A DNA stretch of 64,000 nt from Favolaschia claudopus (taxonomy: Eukaryota > Basidiomycota > Agaricomycetes > Agaricales > Mycenaceae): assembly GCA_037176885.1 (NCBI GenBank), contig JAWWNJ010000047.1, forward strand, positions 806,001-870,000, written 5' to 3'. The position numbers and the translations under genes were made by a program. Below are positions 8,836 through 20,577 of the stretch, piece by piece. Under the pieces are notes generated by a model. The model saw only the letters and a program-made list of their open reading frames with translations, made no database searches and was not told where the DNA came from. Each line of letters opens with the position of its first letter. Positions within the stretch are counted from its first letter, which is position 1.

Positions 8836-11800
8836 TCATCCGACCGTGCCTCCGTTCAGCAACCTCCCCACCAACGCCGCCATCTGGTCGGCCGGCAAGT
8901 TGAGCTTCGCGAGTGCGTTAATTGCCGAGGCAAGAGCATTGGCGTCATTGCCAGCAGTGGCGGCGGGGGGGACGACGGCAGCGGGGGGAACGACAGGATC
9001 TGGGATGACGGGAGCACGGGCGTTGGCAATATTCGGCGTGGTGACAGTGGAAGGGGGCTCAACAACGGGAGCGGCACCGGAAGCGGCACGAGGAGGCCAG
9101 ACGGATTCAGCGCGAGGAAGAAGAACTGAAACCTGCGGCCGTGAAACCTGCGGTCGTCTGGAGTTCCCGGAAGAAGCGCGAACCGGAACAGTAACACCAA
9201 TAGGAAGGGCGGAGCCGGTATCGTACATAGTGATGGAATCGGGGCGCGTTGTCTTGAGTTCTATCAAGCCTTGAAGTCCCTCGTCGTCAACGATGTCCTC
9301 CCCGGTACGCGACTCCGCAGTCCGCGACCGTTTGTGAGACCGGTCCGAGTCATCGTCAGCGCCGCGCCGCTTTGTTTTGGCCTTGTTGCGCTTCCCATTA
9401 ACAACGGCTTCGGTGTTGGGGTCGTCATCCGGCGTGGTGTTGGCCAATGGTGCAGGCTGAGTGGTAGAGGTACTGACACCGCTGTCCTGCTGCAAAGGCG
9501 GTTCGGCGAATGTGACGGTTTTGGTCTTCTTCGACTTCGGAGGTAATGTGGAGATGTCGGTGGAAGATTGACCAGCCCCACCGCCGCCGACTTGTGCCGC
9601 CGTCGCGCGCGTGATGCGCTTAGGCGGCGGCGAAGTGTCATCTTCTGACTCGACGGTGTTCGCAACGGCGGGGTCGAACTCTTCACCGCTGCCCTCGTTG
9701 CCCTTGCTATCCTTCGCCCTCGCACGCTTTGAGGTTGCCTCCGCCTTTGTAGGGGCAACCCGTTTCCTTGACGCCGCCTTCTTCCCCTTCTTCGGCTTTG
9801 CTTTCCCCTTCCCATGCCTCTTTTCCTCATATTCCGTCTCCTCTCCCGAATCCAGCACTTCGATGGCGGTCTTGGATGCCGATGCCGTCGCTGCTGAAGT
9901 CTTGGATGCCGACGGTTTCGGTACATCTTGGAGTTTGGATGACGAGGCCTTCGGTGGATCAGGGACCTTGAGCGTGGAAGGTGGGCCATGTGACAGGAGG
10001 AGGTCGACGGAAGCCGAGTAAATGTTGCCGCGGAGGTCAACGGCCTTGACGGGCAGACCTTGCGATGAGGTCCAGAATGATTCCGTATCGGCGGAATTCA
10101 AGAGGGGGGGCGCGCGAGTATAGTCGTGGCATACTATGGCATAATCTCCTGTCAAGAACGTTAGCTGAGGCAATCAAGAACGAACAAAGCACATACCGTC
10201 TTCATATGCGTGATACATCAAACGGAGGCCGGCAGCCGGCCCAAGAATACGCGCCGCAATAGCCAAGGCGACGGCGCAGCGTTCAGGGACTGACCAAGAA
10301 CCCGTTCCCTTCCCGCTGGTGACGAGATTGGGTAAGGTGACGTGTTGGGGGAAGTTGACTAGGCGGACGTTGAGCTTTTTGAAAGTGTCGAGGAGCAGGG
10401 CCCACTCGAAGTTGTCCGCGCGCTGATCATGGAAGATGTCTCGTCCCAGGTCTGCCTCACTGAGCCGGACGAGAGCGTTACGCACCACGGCAAGCGCTGC
10501 GGCCAACTCCTGGTCGCGCAACTTCCGTTGTACTTTCTCCTTCTCCTTTTGCGACAACCCGGCTAGATCGGCTTGTGGGATCTTCGCATGTTGCACGCCC
10601 TCCACGTCATTGATGCCGAAAGGGAGTCCCTTTACCTTCCCCTTGACTAACGCATCCGCAAGTGGACCGGCATGCAAAACCACTGCTCTCCTCTGAGCTT
10701 CAAGCTTGGTTTGAGCAGCTGAAGGTGCGGAAGAGCCCGAGCGAAGTTTCGGCTTGGTGTCGGAGGCGGTTGCGGCGACGGCGGCGGGTGCGGTGACGGC
10801 AGCGGGTGCGGTGACGGCGGCGGCGGTGGATTTGTCAGCAGGGGCAGAGATAGCGACGGCGGCCCCACCAGACATGGGAAGCTGGATTTTGGGGGTCTGG
10901 AAAGCATTCGCATAGTTGGTGAGGGCGTTGGCAGCATGCGCCTTGAAAAGCTCGAGGATGTTCAGAGCATCTTTGACATTGCGGCATGCTGTATTCAAGA
11001 CCGGCTGAAGGTCCTCTCGGCTGCAGTACTGATTAAATACGATGGCAGAGGTAGGGAGTTGGAAACGTACTATGTATATAGCTTGAATAAGCCAAGGAGG
11101 TCGTCGTCGGAGATGCCAAAGACATCCGGTATGAACTAAAAAGCAATGTGAGTGAACTTTGAACGAGAGACGGGCCAGAAAGTGGAATACCTTCTCGAGC
11201 CTCGGCGAGGTCCATTTTTTTGCGAGCTGGCCGTCTTCGTTGATATTGGCGCCGGCGTAGAGGAACAGAGTGTCGAAGTCGTGAGTCCGCAATTGCACAT
11301 CCATCTAGTAAACAGACATATCAGCAAGAGAAAAAAACGGAAGATGAATGCTTACCCCGTGTGTCAGCAGCTCAAATGTTTTTTCCCAAGCACGCTGCCG
11401 ATCCTCCAAGCTCGTTTCCGCATCCAAAAGGCTGTCCGCCTCGAACGCTGAAAGAATTTCCTCTTGCTTCTCCTTCGGGTAGCTGGCCTTGAATACCTTC
11501 CATGCTTGGGGCCAGATACCGCGATCCAAGTTCGCATCCGTCTCCTCAAAATTGGGATCCACCGTCCGGATGATGCGCAAACGGTGGGACGGATGCGAGG
11601 CATACTGCAAGAATCGATTGTACATATTGGTCCGCTTGAACGGCAGTCCCGTGAGGTGTTCGTGTAGCCTCCGTGTAACAAGGTCCCGTCGGAGGCCAGT
11701 TTTAGCGACGATGGTTGTGAGCGCGGTGTCGACGTTGTCGAAGAAGGATTCCATCTCCCTACGCTGACTCTTGGACATTCGTCCCCCGCGGTTTGGAGCG

Positions 11801-13139
11801 ACAGAGCCGGCGTCGCTCTCGCTATCGCCTCCGTGGTCGCTATCGCCTCCGTTGTCATCACCGCCTCCGTTGTTGTCATCGCCTCCGTTGCCGAGATCAT
11901 TGTCCTTTCTGGCACCGCTGGTCCCAACGTCGCTCTCCTTCTCGTCGTCGGATGCAAATAACTTGGAAGGTGACGGAGCGGGAACTTTCTTGGGGGCCGA
12001 GCTCGAAGAGAAAGCGGGGGTGGTGGAACTGGTCTGGGCTTTACGAGAACGAGGAACGGACGGCAGGGTATGATTACCCACCGCGGGGGGAGGAACGAAG
12101 GCGGGGTTGGGCGGATAACCCATTGGGGATCGAGGGGTAAGGGGTGTGGCCGAACTGATCTTAGATTTACGCGACGGAGGAACGGACGGCAGGATAGCCC
12201 GATTATCCGCTGTGGGTGGAGGAGCTACGGCTGGGTGGGGTGGATGACCCACTGGGGGTGGAGGGAGGTTTATCGGTCGGAAGCCGAACTTGTCGGTGAA
12301 GTTTGGCAAGGTGCCTTTGTACTCCTTGAAGTCGATTGGGGGAAGGAACGGCTTCTACCGGAAATCCCATTGACTGCGCCCTTCTCAGTCTTCGGGATGC
12401 TCCCGCGCAGACGGGTTTTGGGGCCATCAAGAAGCGGCGAAACGTCGCGGCCCCCACCACCAACCTGATCATCAGAGCCCTCGTCACCACGCTCGACGAG
12501 ATCACCCTCAGCGCCATAATCCATGTAAGCGCCGAGGTCAATGTCGCCTTCAGCATCGACATCGCCTTCAGCGCCGGCGCCGACGTCAACGTCCATCGCA
12601 TCGTCACTGAGCTCGTCGGTGCCGTCGTCGTCATCGGTGCTGCTGTTGTATTGCGTTACAGCATCGAGCTGACACAGATTGGGATGGCGTACGCCAAGAG
12701 GAAGATCGTCGTCGTCGCTGTCGCTGTCGCTATCCCTTGCAAGACGATTTGAAGAAGCGGGGCTGGATCCAGCAGATGCGACGGGAAGACGGCGGCGAGC
12801 AGGCAATTCAGAGTCGCTGCAATAAGCCGCGGGCACGACAATTTCCGATTGGCGGGAATAAGCTGACGGCGCGGCCGCCGTCGTCGGCTTGCGCCTACGT
12901 TGGGGGCTACGTGGGGGAGCGGGAACATGGCGGGGCGACGACTCGGGTGGAAGGGAAGAGAATCGCTCACGCTGCGGCGTCAGAGTCGCGATGCCAGGCA
13001 GCGACATCCTGTGGGTGGAGATAGTGGAGAGAGACTCTATCTCGTCGAATAGGTCGGGATTCATCTTAGCCAGATCCTCCTGGCCAGCAAGACTGGGAGA
13101 GGGAGGGGAGGGGTCAGGGGCTTGGGGGTTGGTGGACAT
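8836..13139 (-). CDS. KDZ-borne cargo gene of unknown function (multi-exon, with an apparent frameshift)
   Basis: I do not recognise this family. The start is ATG at 13139 (MSTNPQAPDPSPPSPSLAG), followed by a disordered, acidic N-terminus with Ser/Asp runs and a Gly/Asp repeat. A globular part (SKSQRREMESFFDNVDTAL onward) is rich in helices: RRDLVTRRLHEHLTGLPFKR, then NRFLQYASHPSHRLRIIR. Introns are readable near 11.3, 11.05-11.13 and 10.17 kb. The middle (LVRLSEADLGRDIFHDQ, then NFEWALLLDTFKKLNVRLV) is also compact, and the tail is Lys/Ser-rich and low in complexity. At about 12345 the frame changes within a C run (TTCCCCCAATC); one extra C would restore it, so this copy may be frameshifted. 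It shares the element with the transposase and may act in transposition, DNA binding or silencing escape; none of these is shown. Confidence 0.6.
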
Positions 13140-14035
13140 CGTTGTTCTGCATAACCAATGAGCATTAAACCAGATAGACATGCATATTAAAATTACCGCA
13201 CCAAAACAAGCAAGAAAAGGAAGGCGAATTACAGTTATAGAGAAGCTGGCGTTTTGGAGGAGGTGAACGCGTATCAAGAGGAAATCAGAGCAACGACGGC
13301 GCTGTCGACGTGCAACGGCGAGCGCGTGAGACAATCGAGACTGCGTCGGCGACGCGTATCGTTGTTTTTTGAGAGGACGACGGCGCTGTCGACGTGCAAC
13401 GGCGAACGCGTGAGACAATCGAGACTGCGTCGGCGACGCGTATCGTTGTTTTTTGAGAGGTGGAACGCGTCGGCAGAGCGCAGGCGAAGGTGTCGTTTTC
13501 GAGAGGGAGAGTCGCGTCGACGACGTGACTTTTGAAGCGAGAAAAGCAGGCGACGACGGCGTCGGTCTTGAAAGCAGATTTTAAAAGCAATTGACGCGTA
13601 CGCAGACGAGTCGACTGAAGGAAGAGGGTGGAAGATGGGTAGGTTTTTTTTTCAAAGCGGTGAAGGGCAAGGAAGCGGATGCTGACAAATCGACCAAACA
13701 GCCCAATCTGGCTTCACTCAAAGCGGCATCTCGGCACCTGCCTCATCCCTCCTTCGTCTACGTACTCAGCCCCTGCGGCGCCGCCGCGCCGTCCGCCACC
13801 GACGTAAACTGGCAGCCAATGGTGAACTGAATAAATCTGACCGACTGATGTTTTGCTTACCTTGCTTTTTTTTCAACAGAATCCCTTGTCGATTTCGGTC
13901 GGACTTTCTTCTCCCAACGTCCCCGAAACTTTCTATCTAAAAATCTTGGTAAGTTTCACACTTTTGTTCAAGAAGGCAGAAAAGTACTGAAAGATGCTCC
14001 AGTTCCTAGTGCGGCCCAACGTCTTGCTCTTGACC
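13140..14035. promoter_or_regulatory. Shared divergent upstream region between two KDZ genes
   Basis: About 900 bp separate the divergent starts at 13139 (-) and 14036 (+), so both promoters should lie here. It contains the 84-bp tandem repeat and, at 13681-13695, GCTGACAAATCGACC, a 15-base copy of the core of the element's own terminal repeat. No TATA box is clear. Confidence 0.45.
13293..13460. repeat. Two tandem copies of an 84-bp unit
   Basis: Copy 1 is 13293-13376 and copy 2 is 13377-13460; they differ at one visible base (GAGCGCG versus GAACGCG). The unit begins ACGACGGCGCTGTCGACG and ends GTTTTTTGAGAGG. It lies about 150 bp upstream of the cargo gene start. The near identity points to a recent duplication. 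Confidence 0.95.
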
Positions 14036-14741
14036 ATGGGCCGCAAACGCAAGCACTTCACCGCAGACGATCGCAAACTTGCCCAAGAACAATATACTGC
14101 AAAATACAGAGCTACACCTCGGTGTGTTATAAAAGACATCTCTATTTCCCATGAAACTAACGAAAATTACCAGTGGAAAGATGATTCATGCGACTTGCAC
14201 CCTACGACACATTCGCCAGATATCAAAGCATTCTATCCCCCGCCTGCCCCCTCTCAGCTACAGACTAGAGAGGAACGCCCGTCTGCCATTGCCCGAGAAC
14301 GACCCGGTTTTCCAGGCCGCCTTTCGCACTGCGCATCATCCATACGAAAATCAGCTTATCAGCTGGAAGACACCGCCTCCGTTCCCTGAAGAAAACGGCG
14401 GTCAGCCTTGGGACATGGATTCCGAGGATTGGGAAGAGAGGCTCATGCAGTATGTTGGAGATACGGACACCATTATAGCTGCCTACCACGGCATGCGGGC
14501 GCGGGAAGAACAACAGCGGAATCGCCAACGACGCAGGGAATGGGCTCAGAACGGAAAGAAGGTCTCTTTGGACCTGGCGCGAGAGGAGGTAGTTGGACTT
14601 ATGCAGGAATGGGATCGGCTTCTGGCTATGCCTCGATCGAAAGACTCCCGTGTGTATGAAATGACATGTACTTATGTTCATTGGCTTGCACGTAGCATAG
14701 ATAACCTGTACTATGTCAAATTTCTACAAGTAGACTCTTGA
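14036..14741 (+). CDS. Small basic KDZ-borne protein, unknown function
   Basis: Exon 1 (14036-14121) encodes MGRKRKHFTADDRKLAQEQY. A 52-bp intron (GTGTGT... TTACCAG) follows, and exon 2 (14174-14741) continues in frame. The N-terminus is basic and helical. The middle holds Pro-rich and acidic parts (WDMDSEDWEERLMQYVGD) and an Arg/Glu-rich helix (RAREEQQRNRQRRREW). The C-terminus is hydrophobic-aromatic (MTCTYVHWLARSIDNLYYV). The basic start could bind nucleic acid, but no known domain is recognisable. It is divergent from the cargo gene and convergent with the transposase, and it is intact, which suggests a role in the element rather than chance. Confidence 0.65.
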
Positions 14742-14771
14742 ATCTCACTTGCCGTTTGCTTCATTCCAAAA

Positions 14772-14868
14772 AACGGAGGCCAAAAAACAAAAAACGGAGG
14801 CCAGAGCAAAGAACGGATGCCAAGAATAACGGATGCCAAAAACAACGGAGGCCAAAACAACGGAAGGC
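14772..14868. repeat. Short interspersed array of ACGGAGGCC/ACGGATGCC units
   Basis: Six units start at about 14772, 14794, 14813, 14829, 14845 and 14860, spaced 15-22 bases apart by A-rich linkers, in the 263-bp gap between the stop codons of the small gene and the transposase. Related ACGGATGC units occur upstream of the transposase (20011-20060). Confidence 0.8.
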
Positions 14869-15004
14869 TTTGGGGCATTGCACGACTCAATACACAGAGG
14901 ATCGAGATAATCCGTTTGTATTCAAGCATATAGAATACATAATAATGTTATGGACGATATAGAAAGCAATATGGTCAAAACAACGAAAGCGACGGAGGCG
15001 GGAG

Positions 15005-18000
15005 CTACGTTATCGACAGGGAGAGGATGAAGTCGAGAAATGTATAGCGTACGGACAGAATCTGCGCCTCAGAAACGGCCGGGATCGCATACCCGCGCAA
15101 GATGCTGCATATTACACAGAGAACCCATATACCACAATCGTAGTCATTTGACTGCAGCGCCTGGCCCTGATGCAAATGGTAAGTATATGCTTTCTGTACA
15201 TGAATGGATGAGGACACAAACCACCGTATATAGAGGCTGAGCAATCCAGGGCTCTTCCTCTGTTGACAGCTCAAGACGGTGCCCATGTCGATTCGCCAAG
15301 ACCGTCATTCGTCGAATTAGTAGCATTACATCCTGTTCATTAGTTAGTAATAAATCAGAGACGCAGAGAAAAACAGTTACGCACACGTATATCCGTGTGC
15401 CAAGCCGAATGTCCACCGAGGCTGTCGAAGAAATACAAGCGCTGCTTGCTTACATGCGCGGCCACAAAAACCCAATGCGCCTGACTCCGGCGATGTATGG
15501 GAATTAGCCATACATCCTTCTCCCAGTACGTCGTCGGCTGCAAACATCCCCAAAAGAAATTATCCTCGGCCTTGTTCTGTACTCGCGCGACATCGTATGT
15601 GCTCAGCAGCGCGCAACTGCTGACCACGTCCCTCGTTGGAGCCGTTACCGCACCGAACAGGTTTAGCAGAGCCCCCGCGACACCGTTGAGGAGGCATCCG
15701 GTCAGGCGAGCGGTGGAGGCGCGAAGGAGATTGATGTCTTGATTGTCTATCTTGAGAGTACGGCGACCGTCGATGCCGACGACGACGCGGGTGAACCGTG
15801 AACTCCTGTCGATAGGGCTCATGTCCCTGTTCCGCTGCTGAAGAAGGGCTAGAAAAGATTCGTCGACAGGAAGGTCCGACTTGATAGATAGTTTTCAGGA
15901 ATGGGAAGCCGTGGAAGATCTCAAGACGCACCGGCATGTCCCATTGAATCTCAAATTTTACAGAATTTTGATCAAGATCGGTCGAGTCTTCTTCTGTGTT
16001 AACATTACCAAGAACGTCTTCCACCAGACAGGCGTCATCCTCGTCGTCGTCCGTTTCTGCGTTCTCCCCCTCGTCGCTGTCAGAGTCAAACTCTACTTCT
16101 ATGCCGCTGAAGCTCGCGACGGCGGTGCCGCTGCTGACAACGTCGGCGTCGTCGGCGGTGCCGCTGACAACGTCGACGACGGTGGCGCCGCTGACGACGT
16201 CGGTGTCCGTGGTGCTGACAAGGTCGGCGTCGGCGGTGGTGCTGGTGACAGTCACAGTGGAGTTGGCGATGTTGTTGGTCATGCGAGTGTTTGTGGTCGC
16301 AGAGGCAGCGGCAGGAGCTGCGGCGGTGAATCTGGTAATCGGAGGGAAGACGGTGACTGGTCGCTGGGGTGGTTCTCGCAAAGACGGCGTCCAAATTAGT
16401 TGTAACCGTTGAAGGTGGCGGAGGCGCTCCCGAAGAGGTAGGTCAATAACTGCATCTAGCAAGAATTCACTTATGATTGAAAGAGACATAAGTTCGAGCT
16501 CACCTGTGCCAGTCTCAATAGCTCTCTGGACAACCCGAAGCTCTTCCTGAAGCCACATGCTCATATTCTGCCTCTCGCTGTCGAGCCGTCGTGCCTCCTC
16601 ACTGCACCTGTCTGCCGTATGCAAGGCCCGGATGCCGTCGCGTATGTTTCCATCGGTAAGCCAGCGCGGGATTTCATTTGCGCGTGGTGTAATCCAGACA
16701 TCTAAATGTAGCGTGGGGTCATCGCGCAAGTCAGCCAAGCGCGAGGGAAGGGGAGTGGGGATAGGGATGGTGCAATTGGGAGGAGCCTGATCTTGAAGGG
16801 TTAAACAAAGCTCGTTGAATTTTGCAATTGAGCGTATGAGAGCGGGATGACGTTTTGTTATTCCATTTCGTGTGGCTTGATGTAGCTTAGTTCCTGTATC
16901 ACAAAAATGAGTCTTCATGTTAATGATCAGAAACAAGGAAAGATACCAAGTGGCCCACTTCGCCCCCGTACCGCTCGATCCAGAGTTTCCCATTCGAAAA
17001 ACGTTCCCACTGCACGCTTCCGAATATTCATCTTGAGGTCGCGCATCATGAACAGAGTTTGAATGAAGGGTAGGGGAAGATCTCTGAGTTCAGCCAGGTC
17101 ATCCTCGACATTGAGGGTTGCATAGAGACGCTGGGCCTCAGAGGTCAGTTGCTCATGAGTGGTGTGAAGGCTGTTGATGAGCCGTTGAGACTCTGGAGAC
17201 ATGCCGGAGGCGGCGATCGACTGTTTGACGTCGGAGATGGCCTGCTCGACATTATCGATTTGAGCTTGAAGCGCAAGGACCTTCTCGATGTCACGGCGGA
17301 TACGATTCGGAGCATCTAAGATGGAAAAACCAAATCAGCGATGATGACGGCGGCGGTGGCAACGGAGGCGGTAGCAATATATGTGCCTCAACTTACAGGA
17401 ACGAAGGGAAGTCTGCTCCTCCTTTTGCAGAGCCCACTGCCGTCGCAGCTCAGACTCAGGAATACCACATTGTCTCAAAACCCTGCGAGCCTTACACCAC
17501 CTCTCGCCAACAGATTTATCCTGTCGATTAAGCCATTCGCCGAGGCCCTCCAGCCCGTCTTCATTAACAAAGGCAATCATTTGATCTATCATCCAAATGC
17601 GCCGCGAGAGCTGAAGGTACAGTCAGCTAACCGAGTTCAAAGGCAACATCAGGATACGAACCCCTTGATGCCGTGTGGCCGGGACTAGCCTCCGAATACG
17701 GGACCAGAGACGCTCGACACCTTCCATATCTGACAAACCCATTCCGAGACGAAACTTCGGATTGTAATTCACTTGACATATCCACTGGTGGCCGAAAGCG
17801 TGCATAGCATTGATGACAAATGATATGCGTTCGCGGATACCCTCGCTAAGGATCGGAAACTACATAAAAACTGTTAGCGCATACAAAACGAAAGATGAAA
17901 GTCGACCTACAAGATTCAAACTGTGATCGGTAATACAGGCGATGTCGTATGCCTGCTTAACGGTGGCCCTAGGTGGGAGTAAACTGAAGAGATGTTCTAG

Positions 18001-19815
18001 GAGAGCAACAATGAAGTGCTGCTGCTCTCCGGGTGTGTCGACGTCGGCCAGAAAGAGAACGTTTGAGTGTCGGCATGTCATGACAAAGATCCCGCTGGCA
18101 TCACAACGCTTGATGTCCACCTTCCTCTTTTTCTCGTTGGCAGCGGTCCAGGATTCTGCGCACATGTCCACAACCTCTTGAGGAAGCGTAAGCGGGGGGG
18201 CAGAGCGATGGCGCTTGCCCCGAGCTTCGGCAACTCGTCGAGCCGACTTGCCGACCTCTTCCCGGGAAAGAAAATATTCTGGATTATTGAAAATTGCCGA
18301 ATCTCCAGATTTTTTCCAGTGTATATAGCTAAAGCATCCGTCAGCAGCCAGTTGAACGTCTCCTCCCCTGGGTCTGGTCAGCGCGTGATGGAGAAAAAGA
18401 ATTAAGACGACTGACTCGGCGAGCGGTCTTCCCCAGACCTTTGTACCAAAGCAGGCGGGGCATCGCTCCCTCAATATCCTAGCAGCACGGGTCAGGCTCG
18501 GTCCTGCCTCTGCCTCCGCCTCCGTCATCGTCGCTGTTGGGGTACCCTCCCTTGCTGCCCCCTCGCCTGCCTCCGTCGTCGTCGCTGTCGCAGTAACCAC
18601 CCTTGCTGCTCCCTCGCCTGCCTCCGTCGTCATCTCCGCTGCGGGGGCTGCTCCTCCACCTGCGTCCGCCGCTGTTGCTATCATCCCGGCTTGAGCAACC
18701 GCCTCCGTCCGTTCCATTGCACCCGCCGCCGTCGTCGCCGCATCCGTCGCCGCATCCGTCGTTGCATCCGTCGCTGCCACATCCGTCATTGTGATGTCCA
18801 TGTCTTGATGCAGAGGATTCGCTTGTACTGGAGCCGAACCTGCACTCGAGGTATCGCATGCCGCCAGTCTGCGCGAAACAGAGGCAGAGATGCGACCCCT
18901 CAGATTGCTGTACCAGAGAACGGCGGTTGTAAGCGTTTTCCGGAACGAATCTTTGCCGCGAGACCCGCCTGGGGAGGCCCGAGTGATGAGCGGAAACCCC
19001 ATCCGTCGATAAATGGTTTGAAGCGCGGCGGAGAGCGCCGTGATGGCGTCGCAAGAGCGCTCAAAAAGCGCGCGATAGACCTCTAGAAGATCTATGGAAA
19101 CCCCGATGCGAGGGCGTACCGGTGAAGACGGGAAGACCCCATGCTTCACTAGTAGCACCGTCACCGGGACGCAAGGGCAGGTGGTGACCTCCACCTTCTG
19201 AAGATCTAGAAACACTGTAAGCCTTGGGATGGTGAGGAAAAAAGAAAAAATGAACATACAGGAGAGATACAGACACTGAATTGTAGCACGGACAGTCTGC
19301 CCACAAGAACAATCATGGTGTATAGACGCCGGAATAGGAAGGGGGGGTTGCCCATAAGCAGTCTCGCGGTACAGCGCAAAGGGGCGCTCCAAAGCGGCTA
19401 ACAGGTCATTCCAGATGTGCGACGTAGATGAGGAAGAACGTTGACGCTCAGAAGACGCTTCATGCAGAACAATTCCGCGAGTTAATCTGTCCAATGGTCC
19501 GTCTGCGGGGCCATCGTCCACCCATTCAGCCGAATCAACGTCGATGTCGGAATCCTGGTAATCTGGATCGGAGTCCGGCTGGGCTACCGAAGGCTCTTGA
19601 GGTGCTGATGATTCCTGAAGCCCAGTGTCGAGGCCGAGAAGGGTTGCCAGCCTGGATCTAGCGGCAGCTCTCTTCATCTCGCGCCCAGATCCCACAAACA
19701 GCCGTTTCTTCCGCAAGTCATTCTTCTTGATAGGACTTGTGTGTTGTATACCGGCGCCGTGACGCGTTGCGGGCTGGCTACCGCGAGAGGACCGTTTGTA
19801 TTTAGAAACGGGCAT
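15005..19815 (-). CDS. KDZ transposase with C-terminal Ulp1-like cysteine peptidase domain
   Basis: It should cut and insert the surrounding element. The start is ATG at 19815 (MPVSKYKRSSRGSQ); the upstream frame has no ATG. A Cys-rich N-terminal part (HHDCSCGQT, TTCPCVPVTVLLVKHGVFP) leads into the KDZ core: CPACFG (about 18440), DGCFSYIHWKKSG (about 18340), CAESWTAANEKK, then ASGIFVMTCRHSNVLFLADV and DTPGEQQHF (about 18045), HLFSLLPPRATV, YDIACITDHSLNL, then AFGHQWICQVNYNP and GMGLSDMEGVERLWSRIR (about 17770). Coiled-coil follows (17.2-17.6 kb), then Thr/Ala/Asp low-complexity sequence. The last part is Ulp1/C48-like: SQAHWVFVAAH (His), YFFDSLGG (Asp), QSNDYDCGIWV (Gln, Cys). At least nine short introns are needed, one with acceptor near 15881. 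No disabling stop was found. Confidence 0.87.
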
Positions 19816-20010
19816 GGATTGCGGAAGAAAAAAGAGACGCGTTGTTGTGGCCTGTATCAAATTGATGGTATCACTGGCTTGTGCAAGAAGCCGAAAATAC
19901 CTCTGAACTTGAACTGGACTTCAACAACTCCTATTGCCATACAGTCAAGGCGCGGGAACTACGGTGACTAGTACCCCGACGAGGACCGAACGAAACGAAC
20001 AGCGCGAAAC

Positions 20011-20060
20011 GACGGATGCGCGAACCAACGGATGCGCGAACCAACGGATGCGCAAACCGA
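20011..20060. repeat. Three tandem 16-bp ACGGATGCGC(G/A)AACC units
   Basis: Near-identical units ACGGATGCGCGAACCA start at about 20012, 20028 and 20044, and a decayed fourth (ACGAATTTG) follows. Single ACGGAT words recur at about 20190 and 20329. They lie about 200 bp upstream of the transposase start and about 600 bp inside the right end. Confidence 0.85.
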
Positions 20061-20577
20061 CGAATTTGTCCGTCGTCTCCCTCTACATCTACTGGGATAG
20101 ATCAGCTGTGGGGAATCATCTGCTGTATATGTCGACATATCATGAAGGCTAGGGGACTAAAGAAGCCAGAGAACGAATTTCAGGAAACAACGGATCCGCC
20201 TGGTACACTATCAATTTGGTGACTATGCCGTGAGACGCGCGGCCTATAGAGCGAGTATTTAGAGCTTTCGAAAGGGATGTACATTTCTAGGCAAATTGTG
20301 GAATTCCTCGATGCCCAAACTACCTAACGGATGCACCCTGGTAACCCTATCAGTAACTCAGAAGGCTCTCAGCTTCTCTCTGACCCGGTATTCTGCGCTA
20401 GTGCGTTGTAGAGTTCACTCGGAAGGCAGCCTCGCTGTCAGCACCAAGCCTGAGCTGCTGGATTGACCGACGATGTTAACGACGACGACGACGCATAGGC
20501 CAGCACCATGTCAACGTCATCGTTGTCCCAAAAAGGTTACCAGACGTAAAAGTTGAGTGATACTCGCTTCCGCTGTC
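20061..20577. other. Right subterminal region of the KDZ element, no gene seen
   Basis: Sequence between the ACGGATGC array and the right inverted repeat. It includes a short GAC/GACGACG stretch (about 20470-20495). No open frame with codon structure is seen. Confidence 0.6.

Noticed and set aside
8856..12634. Long + strand and alternative - strand frames overlapping the KDZ cargo gene (for example 11793-12140, 12203-12634)
   Set aside because: They run through low-complexity, GC-rich coding sequence of the cargo gene and have repetitive Arg/Ser/Pro content typical of shadow frames.
16086..16394. His/Arg-rich frame resembling a metal-binding protein
   Set aside because: It is the antisense-phase reading of the GTC/GAC-type repeats in the transposase linker; no start context or domain.
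18600..18800. Possible CRISPR-like or minisatellite array (repeating CATCCGTCG words)
   Set aside because: These are codon repeats for Ala/Thr/Asp inside the transposase linker, without spacers; and the genome is eukaryotic.
18479..19054. Asp/Gly-rich frame inside the transposase gene
   Set aside because: Alternate frame over the Ala/Thr-rich linker; the main frame carries conserved KDZ motifs.
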